From Sinomonas atrocyanea (GTDB taxonomy: Bacteria; Actinomycetota; Actinomycetes; Actinomycetales; Micrococcaceae), in the NCBI RefSeq assembly GCF_001577305.1, contig NZ_CP014518.1, positions 3,286,001 through 3,350,000 of the forward strand: a stretch of 64,000 nt of DNA, given 5' to 3'. Of this stretch, positions 1-6,935 are shown piece after piece. Each line of letters opens with the position of its first letter. The first letter of the stretch is position 1. The notes beneath the pieces are model-generated. The model was given only the letters and a program-made list of their open reading frames with translations, had not been told where the DNA came from and made no database searches. A program made the translations under genes and the position numbers.

Positions 1-2
1 CG

Positions 3-827
3 GCGGCCGACGCGCGCCAGGACAGCCCCTTCGCTGCAGGCGTACCGAGCGCCGGTGACACCGCCTACACGAAGCCGGGGACACCGCCGTCGTACGCCGA
101 TACGTACTCGCCGCAGCCCGGCCCCGCCTACTCCGCGGCCCCCCACTACGCCGCTCCCCACTACGGCCCCTATGTCCCGGCCCCGACCGTGGTGCACCCG
201 CCGCGGCGGCCGCGCGCCTCCGGCCCCTACGTGCTCGTGGTGCTCGGTGCGGCGGCCCTCGCGGCGGGCTCCCTCGGCGCCGTCATCGCCACCGGGGCGG
301 TGCCGCTCGCGATGGGGACGATCTGGACCGCCATCGCGGTGGTCCTCGGCCTCGGCATCCTCGTCGCCGGCCTCCGCGGCCGCCGGGCCGGGGTCCTGAC
401 GCTGTTCGCGATCGTCGCGCTCGTCGGCAGCGCCGCCTCGCAGGGGGCCGACCGGCTCGCGAGCGTCCGCTCGAGCCAGGTCGCCTTCGCCCCCGCGAGC
501 CTGCAGGAGGCGGCGAGGGGCTACGACGTCGCGATGGCGAGGGGCAGCCTCGACCTGTCCGGCCTCGACACCGCGCGCCCGCTCCCGTCGGAGACGCTGG
601 TCCCCGTCAAGGCCACGATGAGCGACCTCACGATCACGGTCCCGAAGGACGTCCCCGTCGAGGTGCGCACCTCCACGACGCTCGCGGACGTCACCGCGAA
701 CGGCCGGCGCGCCACCGGCCTCAGCCGGCACGACACCACCACCTACAACTCCGGCACGTCCGGGCCCGCGCTCGTCGTCGAACTCGACGCCACCCTGAGC
801 TCGGTCACTGTCAACGAGGAGCGCTGA
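3..827 (+). CDS. PspC/LiaF-like membrane protein, 5' truncated by window
   Basis: The reading frame is open from base 3, so the N-terminus lies outside the window. What remains starts with a Pro/Tyr/Ala-rich linker (bases 3-190), then about three hydrophobic segments (bases ~220-450), then a C-terminal region (~500-827) with motifs such as MSDLTITVPKDVPVEVRTS, typical of the LiaF/toast-rack beta domain of PspC-family envelope-stress proteins. It closely parallels the complete gene at 1794-3113 in linker, membrane region and beta domain, so the missing part is probably a PspC domain. The next gene starts 1 nt after the stop, so the two are probably co-transcribed. Likely role: sensing or damping cell-envelope stress at the cytoplasmic membrane. 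The family call rests on motif resemblance; the exact function is unknown. Confidence 0.7.
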   Translation, partial: AADARQDSPFAAGVPSAGDTAYTKPGTPPSYADTYSPQPGPAYSAAPHYAAPHYGPYVPAPTVVHPPRRPRASGPYVLVVLGAAALAAGSLGAVIATGAVPLAMGTIWTAIAVVLGLGILVAGLRGRRAGVLTLFAIVALVGSAASQGADRLASVRSSQVAFAPASLQEAARGYDVAMARGSLDLSGLDTARPLPSETLVPVKATMSDLTITVPKDVPVEVRTSTTLADVTANGRRATGLSRHDTTTYNSGTSGPALVVELDATLSSVTVNEER

Positions 828-828
828 G

Positions 829-1170
829 ATGAGCACCCAGCAGCAGATGCGGCCGGAGGCCACCGGCCCGGCCGTCGGAACGATCGTGTGGGGAGCAGTG
901 GTGATCGTCCTGGGAGCCCTCATGTTCGCCAACCGGCTCGGCTGGCTGACCGTCGATCCCGGATACGCCGCCGCGGGCGTCCTGCTCCTGGCCGGGCTCG
1001 GCCTCGTGGTCGGCGGCGTGCTCGCCGCGCGGCGGCGGAGGGCCCTCCCGGACGACGGCGCAGCGGTCGCCCCGGGCGGTGCCGAGCCCTCCCAGCCCGC
1101 ACCGGGACCCCGTCCGAGCCCGTACGAGGACCTTGGGCCTCGCGGCGACGGCTCAGAGCGCACAGACTGA
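829..1170 (+). CDS. Small two-TM membrane protein of the PspC cassette
   Basis: A 113-residue protein. The ATG follows the upstream stop by 1 nt and has GAGGAG about 8 nt upstream. Two hydrophobic helices (residues ~20-38 and ~48-66) are joined by a short GWLTVDPG turn and followed by a charged, proline-rich C-terminal tail. It is a clear paralogue of the 85-residue protein at 3115-3372: both carry TIVWGAVV, a GWxTVDPG turn and GLVxGGVxAxRRR. Each copy sits directly behind a toast-rack protein with the same 1-nt spacing, so the pair probably works as a membrane complex. No specific function is recognised. Confidence 0.75.
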   Translation: MSTQQQMRPEATGPAVGTIVWGAVVIVLGALMFANRLGWLTVDPGYAAAGVLLLAGLGLVVGGVLAARRRRALPDDGAAVAPGGAEPSQPAPGPRPSPYEDLGPRGDGSERTD

Positions 1171-1215
1171 AGACCCGCAGCATCCCATCAACCCTTCACA
1201 CCCTAGGGAGAGACC

Positions 1216-1551
1216 ATGGACAAGTTCTTCGACGCGCTCCGCTCGATGGGGCTCAGGCGCGGCCCAAGGCGGATCGTCGGCGGCGTGCTCGGCGGCATCG
1301 CCGACAGGCTCAACGTCGACCCCGCCTTCGTGCGGATCGTCTTCGTCATCCTCTGCCTCCTCCCGGGGCCCGCGGTCCTCGTCTACCTTGCGGCGTGGAT
1401 CGTGGTCCCCGACCAGGACGGGAGGATCATCCTCGAGGACTGGGTCCGGCCCAGGGGCATCGGCCCCGGCGGCCCCGGCCGAGGGCCCGTGGGCCCCGGC
1501 GCGGGCGGTCCCGGCGCAGGCGGTCCCGGCGCAGGCGGTCCTGCCGCGTGA
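1216..1551 (+). CDS. Short PspC domain protein
   Basis: A 111-residue protein with RBS AGGGAGAG about 5 nt before the ATG. Residues ~10-70 form a PspC domain: a basic RGPRRIVGGVLGGIADRL segment, then VDPAFVRIVFVILC and a membrane helix, ending in WIVVPDQDG. The rest is a Gly/Pro tail of repeated GPGAG units that stops at the PspC domain without a toast-rack region. It lies between the two full cassettes in the same orientation. PspC proteins act at the cytoplasmic membrane in phage-shock or LiaFSR-type stress responses; here only the domain is certain. An 18-bp tandem repeat begins at its stop codon. Confidence 0.8.
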   Translation: MDKFFDALRSMGLRRGPRRIVGGVLGGIADRLNVDPAFVRIVFVILCLLPGPAVLVYLAAWIVVPDQDGRIILEDWVRPRGIGPGGPGRGPVGPGAGGPGAGGPGAGGPAA

Positions 1552-1600
1552 GCTGATCCAGCAGCGTGAGCTGATCCGGCAGCGTGAGCTGATCCAGCGG
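1547..1600 (+). repeat. 18-bp tandem repeat, three copies, spanning a stop codon
   Basis: The core cgtgagctgatcc occurs at 1547-1559, 1565-1577 and 1583-1595, an 18-bp period. The TGA in the first unit is the stop codon of the short PspC protein. The last unit runs into the hairpin that follows. No coding role is seen. Confidence 0.85.
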
Positions 1601-1631
1601 CGGCCGCTCCATCCTGGAGCGGCCGCCGCTG
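1595..1631 (+). terminator. GC-rich hairpin between PspC genes
   Basis: A perfect 16-bp inverted repeat with a 5-nt loop: left arm 1595-1610, right arm 1616-1631. A second copy of the right arm follows directly, giving a 22-bp direct repeat. There is no T-run, so it is either a Rho-type/attenuating hairpin or an mRNA stabiliser. The arms are nearly identical to those of the hairpin at 3406-3436. Apart from this hairpin, the 18-bp repeats and the RBS (GGAGGG at ~1779), the 242-bp gap 1552-1793 shows nothing. Confidence 0.6.
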
Positions 1632-1793
1632 CATCCTGGAGCGGCCGCCGCTGCCCTGGCCGCCGCTGCCCTGGCCGCCGAGAGGTGTCCGGGGAGCGCG
1701 CGCCGGCCCGGGCCGAAGGCCTCTGGGAGCCCTGCATCCGCCTGCCGACACTGGAGGCAGTGGGCCGGACCCACGGCTCGGAGGGACAGCATC

Positions 1794-3113
1794 ATGAGCA
1801 CGGAACAGACCCACGGGCCCGCGGGAGCCCCCTTCCCCGGCCGTCCATCGGGACAGTCGGGCGCAGACTTCTTCACGTGGGTCCGTGCCCTCGGCCTCTC
1901 CCGCGGGCCGGACCGGTGGGCGGGAGGCGTGGCGAGCGGCCTCGCCCACCGCTGGGGCGTGGATCCGATCCTGGTGCGCGGCCTGTTCGTCCTCGCGTCG
2001 GTCTTCCTCGGCGTCGGACTGCTCGTCTACGGGGTCCTGTGGCTCCTGCTCCCCGAGCCGGACGGCCGCATCTACCTCCAGCAGGCGATGCGGGGCCAAT
2101 GGACCGGGGGCATGACCGGCGCCCTCATCGCCGTCGTCGTGGGCCTCGGCGGGACCCGCACGGGACTGGCGTTCGAGGCCGGCGGCGACGGCCCGCTCTG
2201 GGGGACGGTGTGGGCCCTGTTCTGGCTGGCTGTCGCGGTGCTCGTCGTGACGAGCATCGCCCGGTCGCACCGCTCGCGCAGGGCGCCCGAAGCGCGGTCC
2301 ACGGCAGGGACGCCGGGGGCGCCCATGGCGTCTGCCGGAGACATGTCCGGGAGCCCCGCGCCGCACCCCGCGGCACCCCCACCGCTCTACCCGCCCCCGC
2401 CGCTGTACCCCACCGCTCCGGGCCCCGCCCCGGGTGAACCGGCGCCGTCGGCCGCGGCCCTTCCGCCGCCCGCCCTGCCGCGCCCGTACCGACTCGGGCC
2501 CGGTGGCCCCTTCACCACCGTGGTCGTCGGCCTGGCCGTCATCGTCGGCGGGCTCCTGCTGGCGTTCCAGCTCAGCGGCCACCCGCTCGTCGACCCGGCC
2601 TCGGGCGCGATCTGGGCCGCCGGCGCCGCCATCATCGGCCTGGGCATCATCGTGGCCGGCCTCCGCGGGCGCTCGGCCGGGATCCTCTCCTTCTTCGCCG
2701 TCGCCGCTCTGGCCACCGCCGCCGTCACACAGCCCGCATACCAGTTGAGCCGCTCACCGGGACCCGTCGACCTCTCCCCCACCACCCTGTCCCAGGCGAC
2801 ATCGGGCTATTCGGTCACCGCGGCATCGGGGCAGCTGGACCTGCGGGGGCTCGACGTCGCCGGCCCCCTGTCGGCCACCGCCGTCGTCCCGGTGGAGGCC
2901 ACCATGAGCCAGCTGACGGTCACGGTCCCCAAGAACATCCCCGTGCGGGTGGAGGCGGACGCGACGATGGGCAATGTCCACTTCGGCTCGAAGTCGGTCG
3001 CCGGGCTCACGGCCCAGGACTCCGAGACCTTCAACGCGGGACAGCCGGGCTCCACGCTCGTCGTCCGCATCCACGCCACCATGAGCAACGTCGAGATCCG
3101 GCAGGAGCAATGA
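1794..3113 (+). CDS. PspC domain / toast-rack membrane protein
   Basis: A 439-residue protein; GGAGGG lies 9 nt before the ATG. An N-terminal PspC domain (residues ~20-100: LSRGPDRWAGGVASGLAHRW, then VDPILVRGLFV and a helix ending LLLPEPDGRIYL) is followed by a second hydrophobic segment, a Pro-rich linker (PPPLYPPPPLYPTAPG, ~190-225), two or three membrane helices (~235-300) and a C-terminal LiaF/toast-rack-type beta domain (~320-439, MSQLTVTVPKNIPVRVEA). It is the intact counterpart of the truncated first gene. Proteins with this order combine a PspC stress sensor with a beta-sandwich on the opposite membrane face. It probably forms a unit with the gene 1 nt downstream. Confidence 0.8.
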   Translation: MSTEQTHGPAGAPFPGRPSGQSGADFFTWVRALGLSRGPDRWAGGVASGLAHRWGVDPILVRGLFVLASVFLGVGLLVYGVLWLLLPEPDGRIYLQQAMRGQWTGGMTGALIAVVVGLGGTRTGLAFEAGGDGPLWGTVWALFWLAVAVLVVTSIARSHRSRRAPEARSTAGTPGAPMASAGDMSGSPAPHPAAPPPLYPPPPLYPTAPGPAPGEPAPSAAALPPPALPRPYRLGPGGPFTTVVVGLAVIVGGLLLAFQLSGHPLVDPASGAIWAAGAAIIGLGIIVAGLRGRSAGILSFFAVAALATAAVTQPAYQLSRSPGPVDLSPTTLSQATSGYSVTAASGQLDLRGLDVAGPLSATAVVPVEATMSQLTVTVPKNIPVRVEADATMGNVHFGSKSVAGLTAQDSETFNAGQPGSTLVVRIHATMSNVEIRQEQ

Positions 3114-3114
3114 G

Positions 3115-3372
3115 ATGAGCACTGACTTCGGCGCCCAGGGCGCCCGCGAGGGCGCCCCCGAACGTGGCCCGAGCGTCAGCACGATCGTGTGGGGCGCCGT
3201 CGTGGTGGCTGCCGCGGCACTCCTCGTGGCCAGCCGGCTCGGCTGGTTCACCGTCGATCCCGGAGTCGTCACCGTCGCGCTCCTCCTCGTCGCGGGCGTG
3301 GGACTCGTCATCGGCGGCGTCGTCGCGGCCAGCCGGAACCGGCGCGGCTCCGGCGGCCACACACCATCCTGA
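3115..3372 (+). CDS. Small two-TM membrane protein, second copy
   Basis: An 85-residue protein starting 1 nt after the stop of the toast-rack gene, with CAGGAG upstream. It has two hydrophobic helices around residues 20-40 and 48-70, the GWFTVDPG turn and a basic C-terminus, and is a paralogue of the protein at 829-1170 but lacks that protein's proline-rich tail. Its position at the end of the cassette and the hairpin 34 bp downstream suggest it closes the transcript. Function unknown. Confidence 0.75.
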   Translation: MSTDFGAQGAREGAPERGPSVSTIVWGAVVVAAAALLVASRLGWFTVDPGVVTVALLLVAGVGLVIGGVVAASRNRRGSGGHTPS

Positions 3373-3405
3373 CCCCCCTGCGGGGTGCCGGACCGAGCAC
3401 CCGTT

Positions 3406-3436
3406 CGGCGGCCGTTCCGTCATGGAACGGCCGCCG
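3406..3436 (+). terminator. Hairpin after the PspC cassette
   Basis: A perfect 13-bp inverted repeat (arms 3406-3418 and 3424-3436, 5-nt loop) in the gap between the PspC cassette and pfkA. The arms match the 1595-1631 hairpin except for one compensated base pair (C-G there, T-A here). There is no T-run. It probably insulates pfkA from the upstream cassette. Confidence 0.65.
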
Positions 3437-3564
3437 CTGCGTGTGGTGTGCATCACCAACAGGCCGCGACTACAATCGGCGTGGGCTCAACGGGGCGCCT
3501 CAAGCACACCACCGACGGCCCGCCGCCCCACGGCCCGGCCGCACCCTACGGGAAGGCCCCCTGC

Positions 3565-4590
3565 ATGAAGATCGGCATCCTCACCTCCGGCGGCGACTGC
3601 CCCGGCCTCAACGCCGTCATCCGTGGGGCGGTGCTCAAGGGCATCGCCGTGCACGGCCAGGAGTTCGTGGGCTACCGGGACGGCTGGCGCGGGGTCGTCG
3701 AGGGGGACGTCATCGAGCTGCCGCGCACCTCGGTCCGCGGCATCGCCAAGCAGGGCGGCACGATCCTGGGGACCTCCCGCACCAACCCGTTCGAGAACAA
3801 CGGCGGCCCCGAGGTGATCAAGGCCCACATGGAGCGGCTCGGGATCGACGCCATCATCGCGATCGGCGGCGAGGGCACGCTGGCGGCTGCGCGGCGCCTC
3901 ACGGACGCGGGCCTGAAGATCGTCGGCGTCCCCAAGACCGTCGACAACGACCTCGACGCCACCGACTACACGTTCGGCTTCGACACCGCCGTGGAGATCG
4001 CCACCGAGGCGATCGACCGGCTCCGCACCACGGGCGAGTCCCACCACCGCTGCATGATCGCCGAGGTCATGGGCCGCCACGTCGGCTGGATCGCCCTGCA
4101 CTCCGGGATGGCCTCCGGCGCCCACGCGATCCTCATCCCCGAGCACAAGGTCACCATGGACCAGATCGCCACGTGGGTGAAGCTGGCCCGGGACCGCGGT
4201 AGGGCCCCGCTCGTGGTCGTCGCCGAGGGGTTCGTGCTCGAGGGCATGGACGCCCCCCACTCGGAGCGCGGCCTCGACACCTTCGGCCGCCCGCGCCTGG
4301 GCGGCATCGCCGAGCAGCTCGCGCCCGAGATCGAGGCGCGCACCGGCATCGAGACGCGGGCGACGATCCTGGGCCACATCCAGCGCGGCGGCGTCCCCAC
4401 CGCGTTCGACCGCGTCCTCGCCACGCGCCTGGGCATGGCCGCGATCGACTCCGTGGTGGAGGGCCGCTGGGGCACCATGGTCTCGCTGCACGGCACGGAG
4501 ATCGCCCACGTGGGCTTCGAGGAGGCCCTCGGCCGGCTCAAGGTCGTGCCCCAGCACCGCTACGACGAGGCCGCCGTCCTGTTCGGCTGA
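3565..4590 (+). CDS. pfkA: 6-phosphofructokinase, ATP-type (actinobacterial group III)
   Basis: A 341-residue enzyme phosphorylating fructose 6-phosphate to the 1,6-bisphosphate in glycolysis. The ATG at 3565 is chosen because GGAAGG lies 9 nt upstream and MKIGILTSGGDCPG is the family N-terminus; the open frame extends further 5' but without family similarity. The nucleotide loop reads GGEGT (residues 101-105) with Gly104, and the catalytic segment reads PKTVDND (123-129) with Asp127 and Lys124. Gly104 with Lys124 is known for the ATP-dependent group III enzymes of actinomycetes; Asp104 would mark a pyrophosphate enzyme. The substrate motif MGRHVGW is present. It appears monocistronic or is followed by the GNAT gene 10 nt downstream. 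Confidence 0.95.
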   Translation: MKIGILTSGGDCPGLNAVIRGAVLKGIAVHGQEFVGYRDGWRGVVEGDVIELPRTSVRGIAKQGGTILGTSRTNPFENNGGPEVIKAHMERLGIDAIIAIGGEGTLAAARRLTDAGLKIVGVPKTVDNDLDATDYTFGFDTAVEIATEAIDRLRTTGESHHRCMIAEVMGRHVGWIALHSGMASGAHAILIPEHKVTMDQIATWVKLARDRGRAPLVVVAEGFVLEGMDAPHSERGLDTFGRPRLGGIAEQLAPEIEARTGIETRATILGHIQRGGVPTAFDRVLATRLGMAAIDSVVEGRWGTMVSLHGTEIAHVGFEEALGRLKVVPQHRYDEAAVLFG

Positions 4591-4600
4591 CGGGCGGCCC

Positions 4601-5308
4601 GTGGTGTCTCCGACCTTCTCCGCCGGCAGCCGGGGCATCGTCCGGCTGGCCTGGGCGCGCCGGCTCGGCCTCCCCGATCTGAGCTTCGCGGACGACGGCG
4701 GCACCCTCCTCGGGTGCCACGACGGCGCGTCCGAGCTGGTCGCCGTCGCGCTCTTCGGCCAGCTCGCCCTCGTCGGCCCCACCGGGCCGGTGGAGGCGGC
4801 GGCCGAGCTCGATGCCGAGGAGCTCCTCGGCGGCGGAGCGCTGCTGCGGGCCGCCGGTCCGCGCGCGCACGGGCTGCGCTCCGCGGTGCTCGGCTTCGCC
4901 GACGACCTGCCGCTCGAACAGCCGGACACGGAGCCGCAGGTCTCGCGCGGGGCGCCGGAGGCGATCGAGCTCGAGATGCGCTGCCCGCCGGACGACGTCA
5001 CGTCGGCGGGACTGACCGAGCGCGACCACCGGTTCACGATCATGCTCCCGGAGGGCCCCGCCGCCTGCGCGGCCTACTCGGTCCGGGACGGTCTCCTGGC
5101 CGACCTCGGGGTGCTCGTGGCGCCCCCGCTGCGCGGCAGGGGGCTCGGACGGCTGGCCGCCTCCGTCGCCGCCCACGAGGCGCTCGCGGACGGCCTCATC
5201 GTGCAGGCCGCCGTCCCGTCCCACGCCCTCGCCGCGCTGCGCCTGGCCGATTCCCTCGGGATCCAGGCGCAGGGACGGTACGCGGCGGTCTCGCTCCCGC
5301 CCCGCTGA
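4601..5308 (+). CDS. GNAT-family acetyltransferase-like protein
   Basis: A 235-residue protein beginning with GTG 10 nt after pfkA. The C-terminal half contains a GNAT core: a beta strand DLGVLVAP followed by LRGRGLGRLAASV, which fits the R/Q-x-x-G-x-G/A acetyl-CoA loop, then an AVPSHALAALRLADSLG helix as in the family's final motif. The N-terminal 100 residues resemble nothing I recognise. No clear Shine-Dalgarno is seen, so the start is uncertain and translation may be coupled to pfkA. The substrate is unknown. It is convergent with the transporter gene, separated by 62 bp. Confidence 0.7.
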   Translation: MVSPTFSAGSRGIVRLAWARRLGLPDLSFADDGGTLLGCHDGASELVAVALFGQLALVGPTGPVEAAAELDAEELLGGGALLRAAGPRAHGLRSAVLGFADDLPLEQPDTEPQVSRGAPEAIELEMRCPPDDVTSAGLTERDHRFTIMLPEGPAACAAYSVRDGLLADLGVLVAPPLRGRGLGRLAASVAAHEALADGLIVQAAVPSHALAALRLADSLGIQAQGRYAAVSLPPR

Positions 5309-5370
5309 CCGCCCCGCCGCGACGTCACCCCGCGCAGGAACGCGAGATCACCCCGTGGGAGGGAGGAAGG

Positions 5371-6867
5371 TCAGCGGCGGGACTCGGCCACCGTGTCCTC
5401 CGCGGCAGCCGGCCTCCCGACCGCCGGGGGGACCTTCACGAAGAACAGCGCCACCGCCAGGCCGACCACGCCGAGCGCGGCGGGCAGGAGCACGGACTGC
5501 CCCATGGCCGCGGAGAAGCCGGCCTGCAGGAACGCCGGAAGGTGGCCGGAGGCGAGCTCGCCGGTCGGGGCGGCGTGGCCGCCGGTGGGGAGCTCGGCCG
5601 AGAGCCTGGCCTCCATGAGCGCCGCGATCGCCGCCGAGCCCAGCACGGCGCCCACCTGGCGGGTGGTGTTGTAGATGCCGGACCCGGCGCCGGCCAGCTG
5701 CGGCGGGAGGCCGCGCGTGGCCAGGGTGGCGAGCGGCCCCCAGATCCCGGCGTTCGCGACGCCGACCACTGCGCTCGGGATGAGCAGGAGCCAGATGGGC
5801 TGCTCGGGCGTCATGAGCACGGCGTAGAGGACGAGCCCGACGGCGAAGACGAGCATGCCGCCGATGTTCATGGCCTTCGCATGGCCGCGGTCCACCAGCC
5901 TGCCGGCGAACGGCGCGAGCGCGCCGGAGAACACGGCGAGCGGGATGCTCATCAGCGCGGACTGCGTGGGCGTCATCCCGCGCACGAGCTGGTAGTAGAA
6001 GATCGTCGGCAGTCCGAACGAGGTGACGGCGAAGCCGACTGTGGAGATCCCCAGGTTCGCGATCGAGAAGTTCCGGTCGCGGAAGAGCCCCAGCGGCACG
6101 AGCGGCTCGGCCTTGTTCACGGCCTGCCAGAGGACGAACAGTGCCATCACCACGACGCCCGCGATGATGAGCGACCACACCGTGAGGGGACCGCTGATGG
6201 TGCCCCACGAGTAGGTCTGCCCCTCCTGGATGCCGAAGACGACGAGGAACATGCCCGCCCCGCTGAGGACCACGCCGAGCCAGTCGAAGCGGTGCGAATG
6301 CGTGGGGAGCGTCGGGACGAGCCGGGCGGCCAGGATGAAGCCGACGACCCCGACGGGCACATTGATGTAGAACACCCACTCCCAGCCGAAGCCGTCCACG
6401 AGGATGCCGCCGAGGATCGGGCCCACCAGCATCGCCACACCGGCGGTAGAGCCCCACACGCTCATCGCTGCACCCCGGCGCTCAGGCGGGAAGATGCGGG
6501 TGATGACCGCCATGGTCTGTGGGGTCATGAAGGACGCGCCGAGCCCCTGCACCACGCGCGCGGCGATGAGCGAGGCGATGCTCCCGGACAGGCCGCACCA
6601 CAGCGAGGACAGGGTGAAGACGACGAGCCCGATCAGGTACACCCGCTTCGGGCCGAACCTGTCGCCGAGCCTGCCGGTGATGAGCAGCGGCACGGCGTAC
6701 GCGAGCAGGTAGGCGCTCGTGACCCAGATGACGGCATTGATGTCCGCCCCGAGCGCCCGCATGATGGCCGGGTTGGCCACCGAGACGATCGTCGTGTCGA
6801 TGAGGATCATGAAGAAGCCGATGACGAGTGCCCACAGCGCAGCCCATGGCCGCTGGATGTCTACCAC
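5371..6867 (-). CDS. MFS drug exporter, DHA2 (EmrB/QacA) type
   Basis: A 498-residue integral membrane protein with about 14 predicted hydrophobic segments, the number usual for DHA2 drug:H+ antiporters. Motif A is visible after TM2 as GRLGDRFGPKRVYLIG, and the first helix carries DTTIVSVANPAI, the D-x-T-I-V-N-V-A-L-type signature of the subfamily. The C-terminus is basic and cytoplasmic. Start GTG at 6867. It is probably an exporter of toxic organic compounds; the substrate cannot be told. No regulator adjoins it and the only same-strand neighbour is the large surface protein 68 bp upstream. Confidence 0.88.
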   Translation of the reverse strand: MVDIQRPWAALWALVIGFFMILIDTTIVSVANPAIMRALGADINAVIWVTSAYLLAYAVPLLITGRLGDRFGPKRVYLIGLVVFTLSSLWCGLSGSIASLIAARVVQGLGASFMTPQTMAVITRIFPPERRGAAMSVWGSTAGVAMLVGPILGGILVDGFGWEWVFYINVPVGVVGFILAARLVPTLPTHSHRFDWLGVVLSGAGMFLVVFGIQEGQTYSWGTISGPLTVWSLIIAGVVVMALFVLWQAVNKAEPLVPLGLFRDRNFSIANLGISTVGFAVTSFGLPTIFYYQLVRGMTPTQSALMSIPLAVFSGALAPFAGRLVDRGHAKAMNIGGMLVFAVGLVLYAVLMTPEQPIWLLLIPSAVVGVANAGIWGPLATLATRGLPPQLAGAGSGIYNTTRQVGAVLGSAAIAALMEARLSAELPTGGHAAPTGELASGHLPAFLQAGFSAAMGQSVLLPAALGVVGLAVALFFVKVPPAVGRPAAAEDTVAESRR

Positions 6868-6935
6868 CGGACAAGGGTCTCACTTCCGGCAATCGCCGGC
6901 GCTCGGCGGCCGGCCGCCTGTGGTGAGCCTCACGG

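Noticed and set aside
3565..4590. Pyrophosphate-dependent phosphofructokinase
   Set aside because: Residue 104 is Gly (GGEGT); the pyrophosphate enzymes have Asp there. Lys124 alone is compatible with the group III ATP enzymes.
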